This document shows positions 35,910 to 37,808 of a stretch of 37,808 nt of DNA, one piece after another. A program made the translations under genes and the position numbers. The stretch's first letter is position 1; every line of letters starts with the position of its first letter. Source of the DNA: Mycobacterium helveticum (GTDB lineage Bacteria > Actinomycetota > Actinomycetes > Mycobacteriales > Mycobacteriaceae); NCBI RefSeq assembly GCF_007714205.1, contig NZ_VMQU01000050.1, positions 1 through 37,808 of the forward strand, in the 5' to 3' direction. Below the pieces are notes generated by a model, which searched no databases, had not been told where the DNA came from, and was given only the letters and a program-made list of their open reading frames with translations.

Positions 35910-36709
35910 GCGGGACCGACCTGGGCCGCTACCTCGACGAGGTGACCGCGATCGCGGTCGAAGCCGGCAAGCTCACGCTCAAGTACCGGCGGGATCCGCG
36001 CGTGGCGGAAAAGGGCGACCACGGTGACGACACGTCGCCGGTCACGGACGCCGACCTGGCGGCCGACCAGTACATCACCGAGCATCTCACGGCTCTCGAT
36101 TCGCAGATCCCGATCATCTCGGAGGAATCGAAATCGGCCGACTACGCGACCAGGAAGAACTGGCGGCGTTTCTGGCTGGTGGACCCCCTGGACGGGACCA
36201 AGGAATTCGTCAGGGGTAGCGACGAGTTCACTGTGAACATCGCCCTGATCGACAATGTGGAACCGGTGCTCGGGGTGATTTACGTCCCGGCGCGGGAGCT
36301 GCTGTATTACGCGGAAAAGGGCGGGGGCAGTTGGCGGCGGCGGGGCGACGGGAAACCGGTCCGCATATTCTCGTCGGTGCCGGACCTGAGCAAAGGACTC
36401 ACCGTCGTCGAAAGCAAGTCGCACCCGTCGCCGGAATGGGAAGACTACCTCAAGGACTTTCCGGTCAAGGAGCGGGTGAGTACGGGGAGTTCGCTGAAGT
36501 TCTGCCTGGTAGCCGAGGGCCTTGCGGACATCTACCCGCGGATGAACCCGACGATGGAATGGGACGTCGCGGCGGGTGACTGCATCTACCGCAACTCGGC
36601 CCGGCTTGGGCAGCGAAAGTCGTCTTTGACGTATAACAAACCCACTGTGAAAAACGGCCACTGTGAAAAACGGCAGATTCGTCATGGGGTTCAGGTGAAC
36701 GAGGGATAG
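35906..36709 (+). CDS. cysQ: 3'(2'),5'-bisphosphate nucleotidase (CysQ-type PAP phosphatase)
   Basis: CysQ hydrolyses PAP, the by-product of sulfotransferases, to AMP and can also act on PAPS. The metal and phosphate site is clear: SEE at 72-74, DPLDGTKEF at 93-101 and WDVAAGD from 219. ATG 35906 overlaps the stop of the second MFS gene, so the two are in one operon. The C-terminus is odd: after TYNKPTVKNG it reads HCEKRQIRHGVQVNEG because a 16-bp segment is duplicated. With one copy the protein would end NGRFVMGFR at 258 residues, a more usual family end. Confidence 0.9.
   Translation: MSGTDLGRYLDEVTAIAVEAGKLTLKYRRDPRVAEKGDHGDDTSPVTDADLAADQYITEHLTALDSQIPIISEESKSADYATRKNWRRFWLVDPLDGTKEFVRGSDEFTVNIALIDNVEPVLGVIYVPARELLYYAEKGGGSWRRRGDGKPVRIFSSVPDLSKGLTVVESKSHPSPEWEDYLKDFPVKERVSTGSSLKFCLVAEGLADIYPRMNPTMEWDVAAGDCIYRNSARLGQRKSSLTYNKPTVKNGHCEKRQIRHGVQVNEG
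36643..36674. repeat. 16-bp perfect tandem duplication at the cysQ 3' end
   Basis: CACTGTGAAAAACGGC at 36643-36658 is repeated exactly at 36659-36674. It shifts the frame and moves the stop from 36698 to 36709, replacing the last 7 residues by 16 others. Confidence 0.97.
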
Positions 36710-36730
36710 GAAATTCGGTAGACGGACCAT

Positions 36731-36759
36731 TTGTGCACCAGCGTGGCGACAATTATAAT
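36731..36759 (+). promoter_or_regulatory. Predicted promoter for cysC and the sulfotransferase gene
   Basis: TATAAT at 36754-36759 is a perfect -10 hexamer. TTGTGC lies exactly 17 bp upstream at 36731-36736. The surrounding sequence is AT-rich compared with the window. It sits in the 169-bp gap between cysQ and cysC, about 120 bp before the cysC start, so cysC can be transcribed independently of the MFS-cysQ transcript. Confidence 0.45.
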
Positions 36760-36793
36760 CAGGATGATTAAAATAGGCGCAGGAAGGCGGACG

Positions 36794-36889
36794 ATGACAC
36801 CACCGCGGTACGAAATCACATGTCTGCGCCCCGAAATTCTCGATCGCACTGTCGATACGGCCGGAAAGGGGCTTTGCAGTGAGCACTGA
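36794..36889 (+). CDS. Possible leader ORF (31 aa) overlapping the cysC start
   Basis: ATG 36794 follows AGGAAGG (36781-36787) at 6 bases. It starts MTPPRYEITCLRPEIL, has Cys at 10 and 28, and ends at TGA 36887-36889, 11 bases inside cysC in another frame. The overlap would couple its translation to cysC. It could equally be a chance frame. Confidence 0.3.
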   Translation: MTPPRYEITCLRPEILDRTVDTAGKGLCSEH

Positions 36890-37571
36890 CATCACGTGGC
36901 ATGACCACAGCGTGAGTCGAATCGAGCGGGAAAGGCTCAACGGACACAGGGGCTGCGTCATCTGGTTCACCGGGCTGAGTGCCAGCGGGAAGAGCACGAT
37001 AGCCAACCTCGTCGACGTGAAGCTCTACGAGCGGGGCCTGCACAGCTACCTGCTCGACGGCGACAACGTCCGCTACGGGCTCAACGCCAGTCCCGACATC
37101 ATCGAAGAGCACCACGGCAAGGAGTTCGCCGAGCGGTTCGGTCTGGGATTCTCGGCCGAGGACCGCGAAGAGAACATCCGGCGCATCGGGTCGGTGGCGA
37201 AACTGTTCTGCGAGGCCGGCGTCGTGGCGCTGACGGCCTTCATCAGCCCGTACCGTCGTGATCGCGACAGGGTTCGCGCCACCCTGAACGAGGGCGATTT
37301 CGTCGAGATCTTCGTCGACACTCCCATCGAGATCTGCGAGCAGCGCGATCCCAAGGGCCTTTACAAGAAGGTCCGGGCCGGAAAGATCAAGGGATTCACC
37401 GGGATCGACGACCCGTACGAGGCCCCGTTCAAGCCGGAGTTGCGTCTCGAAGGCGCAACGAAGGATGCCGACATGCTGGCCGAGGAAGTGATCTCTCACC
37501 TGGAAAAGCTGGGGATCATTCCCGCGCTCGCGCGAAGCGGAGGTCCGCTGGAAGGGAGCGCCGAGGCTTAG
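36879..37571 (+). CDS. cysC: Adenylylsulfate (APS) kinase, stand-alone CysC
   Basis: CysC phosphorylates APS to PAPS, the sulfonate donor. The 230-residue protein has the P-loop GLSASGKST (32-40), the APS-binding LLDGDNVRYGLN, GFSAEDREENIRRIG and TAFISPYRRDRDRVR. An insertion of about 20 residues (SPDIIEEHHGKEFAERF) precedes GLGFSAED; some stand-alone bacterial CysC proteins have such an insertion. GTG 36879 follows GGAAAGGGG. In other mycobacterial loci this activity is fused to CysN, so a separate gene is unusual. The sulfotransferase gene follows after 52 bp. Confidence 0.94.
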   Translation: MSTDITWHDHSVSRIERERLNGHRGCVIWFTGLSASGKSTIANLVDVKLYERGLHSYLLDGDNVRYGLNASPDIIEEHHGKEFAERFGLGFSAEDREENIRRIGSVAKLFCEAGVVALTAFISPYRRDRDRVRATLNEGDFVEIFVDTPIEICEQRDPKGLYKKVRAGKIKGFTGIDDPYEAPFKPELRLEGATKDADMLAEEVISHLEKLGIIPALARSGGPLEGSAEA

Positions 37572-37623
37572 ACACTCCACGTCCGCACACTCCAACGACG
37601 AACTCCAAGAAAGGCAATATCGC

Positions 37624-37808
37624 ATGACGAATCAACTCATTGCGCCGACTCGGGTGCTGAGGGACTATCTGTCGGATTCCCGGGTGTGGGAGGACTTTTT
37701 GGCTCAGGGGGGCTTTGTCGACGGGGACATCGTGGTTGCCGACCCGTTCAAGGCCGGCACCACGTGGACCCAGCGGATTCTGCAGCAGATTTTGAGCAAC
37801 GGTGAGGA
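37624..37808 (+). CDS. Sulfotransferase (partial, C-terminus outside window)
   Basis: The first 61 codons from ATG 37624 are present (MTNQLIAPTRVLRDYLSDSR). The PAPS 5'-phosphosulfate-binding loop is DPFKAGTTWTQRI, equivalent to YPKSGTTW of cytosolic-type sulfotransferases, with the Lys kept. It sits behind cysC as the obvious consumer of PAPS. The acceptor cannot be told from this fragment; mycobacterial relatives sulfate glycolipids, trehalose or menaquinone derivatives. A weak AAAGGCA precedes the ATG. Confidence 0.85.
   Translation, partial: MTNQLIAPTRVLRDYLSDSRVWEDFLAQGGFVDGDIVVADPFKAGTTWTQRILQQILSNGE

Overview
The window is chromosomal DNA of a slow-growing Mycobacterium. The evidence is the high GC content with GTG/TTG starts, several PE and PPE genes, mycothiol (mshB), F420 (fbiC) and phosphatidylinositol mannoside (pimE, lpqW) genes, and a gene order that follows M. 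tuberculosis Rv1158c to Rv1178 as I remember it. The species cannot be fixed from the sequence alone.

Bases 1-23850 are mostly the conserved backbone. In order: a secreted Ala/Pro-rich protein (partial, minus strand), pimE, a pterin carbinolamine dehydratase, mutT2, the respiratory nitrate reductase operon narGHJI, typA, the lipoprotein lpqW, a decayed PE gene, a long PE gene, a TetR regulator, mshB, a 35-residue ORF, an Rv1171-like membrane protein, a PE12-like gene, fbiC, a TB8.4-like secreted antigen, ferredoxin fdxC and the aminotransferase dapC. From 23900 to 28715 come a KimA-like APC transporter with a C-terminal OB-fold and two PPE-SVP genes.

Bases 28715-37808 look like an accessory region and are the most interesting part. 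They carry a set of genes for making, using and recycling activated sulfate: a stand-alone homo-oligomeric-type ATP sulfurylase (sat) with a small ORF coupled to it, a cysQ-type PAP phosphatase, a stand-alone APS kinase (cysC) and a sulfotransferase running off the edge. Two NarK-like MFS transporters belong to the same region, and the second overlaps cysQ by ATGA. Mycobacteria already have CysD/CysNC for the first two steps, so this is a second, differently built PAPS module.

Three related leader regions of about 200-240 bp (elements A, B, C) lie upstream of the second PPE gene and of each MFS gene, all in the same orientation relative to the gene they precede. Each has a 40-bp box, then a hairpin box, then a ribosome-binding site and a very short ORF. 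The ORF before the second MFS gene carries tandem Cys codons near its end, and the one before the PPE gene ends on the PPE start codon. My proposal is a co-regulated sulfur or anion acquisition and sulfonation system with a PPE outer-membrane channel, an MFS inner-membrane carrier and PAPS enzymes. This is inference.

Short tandem duplications are a second theme. A 20-bp duplication breaks the second MFS gene. A 16-bp duplication alters the end of cysQ. A 16-bp unit is present six times between the convergent MFS and sat transcripts, and another 16-bp unit is present three times at the start of pimE.
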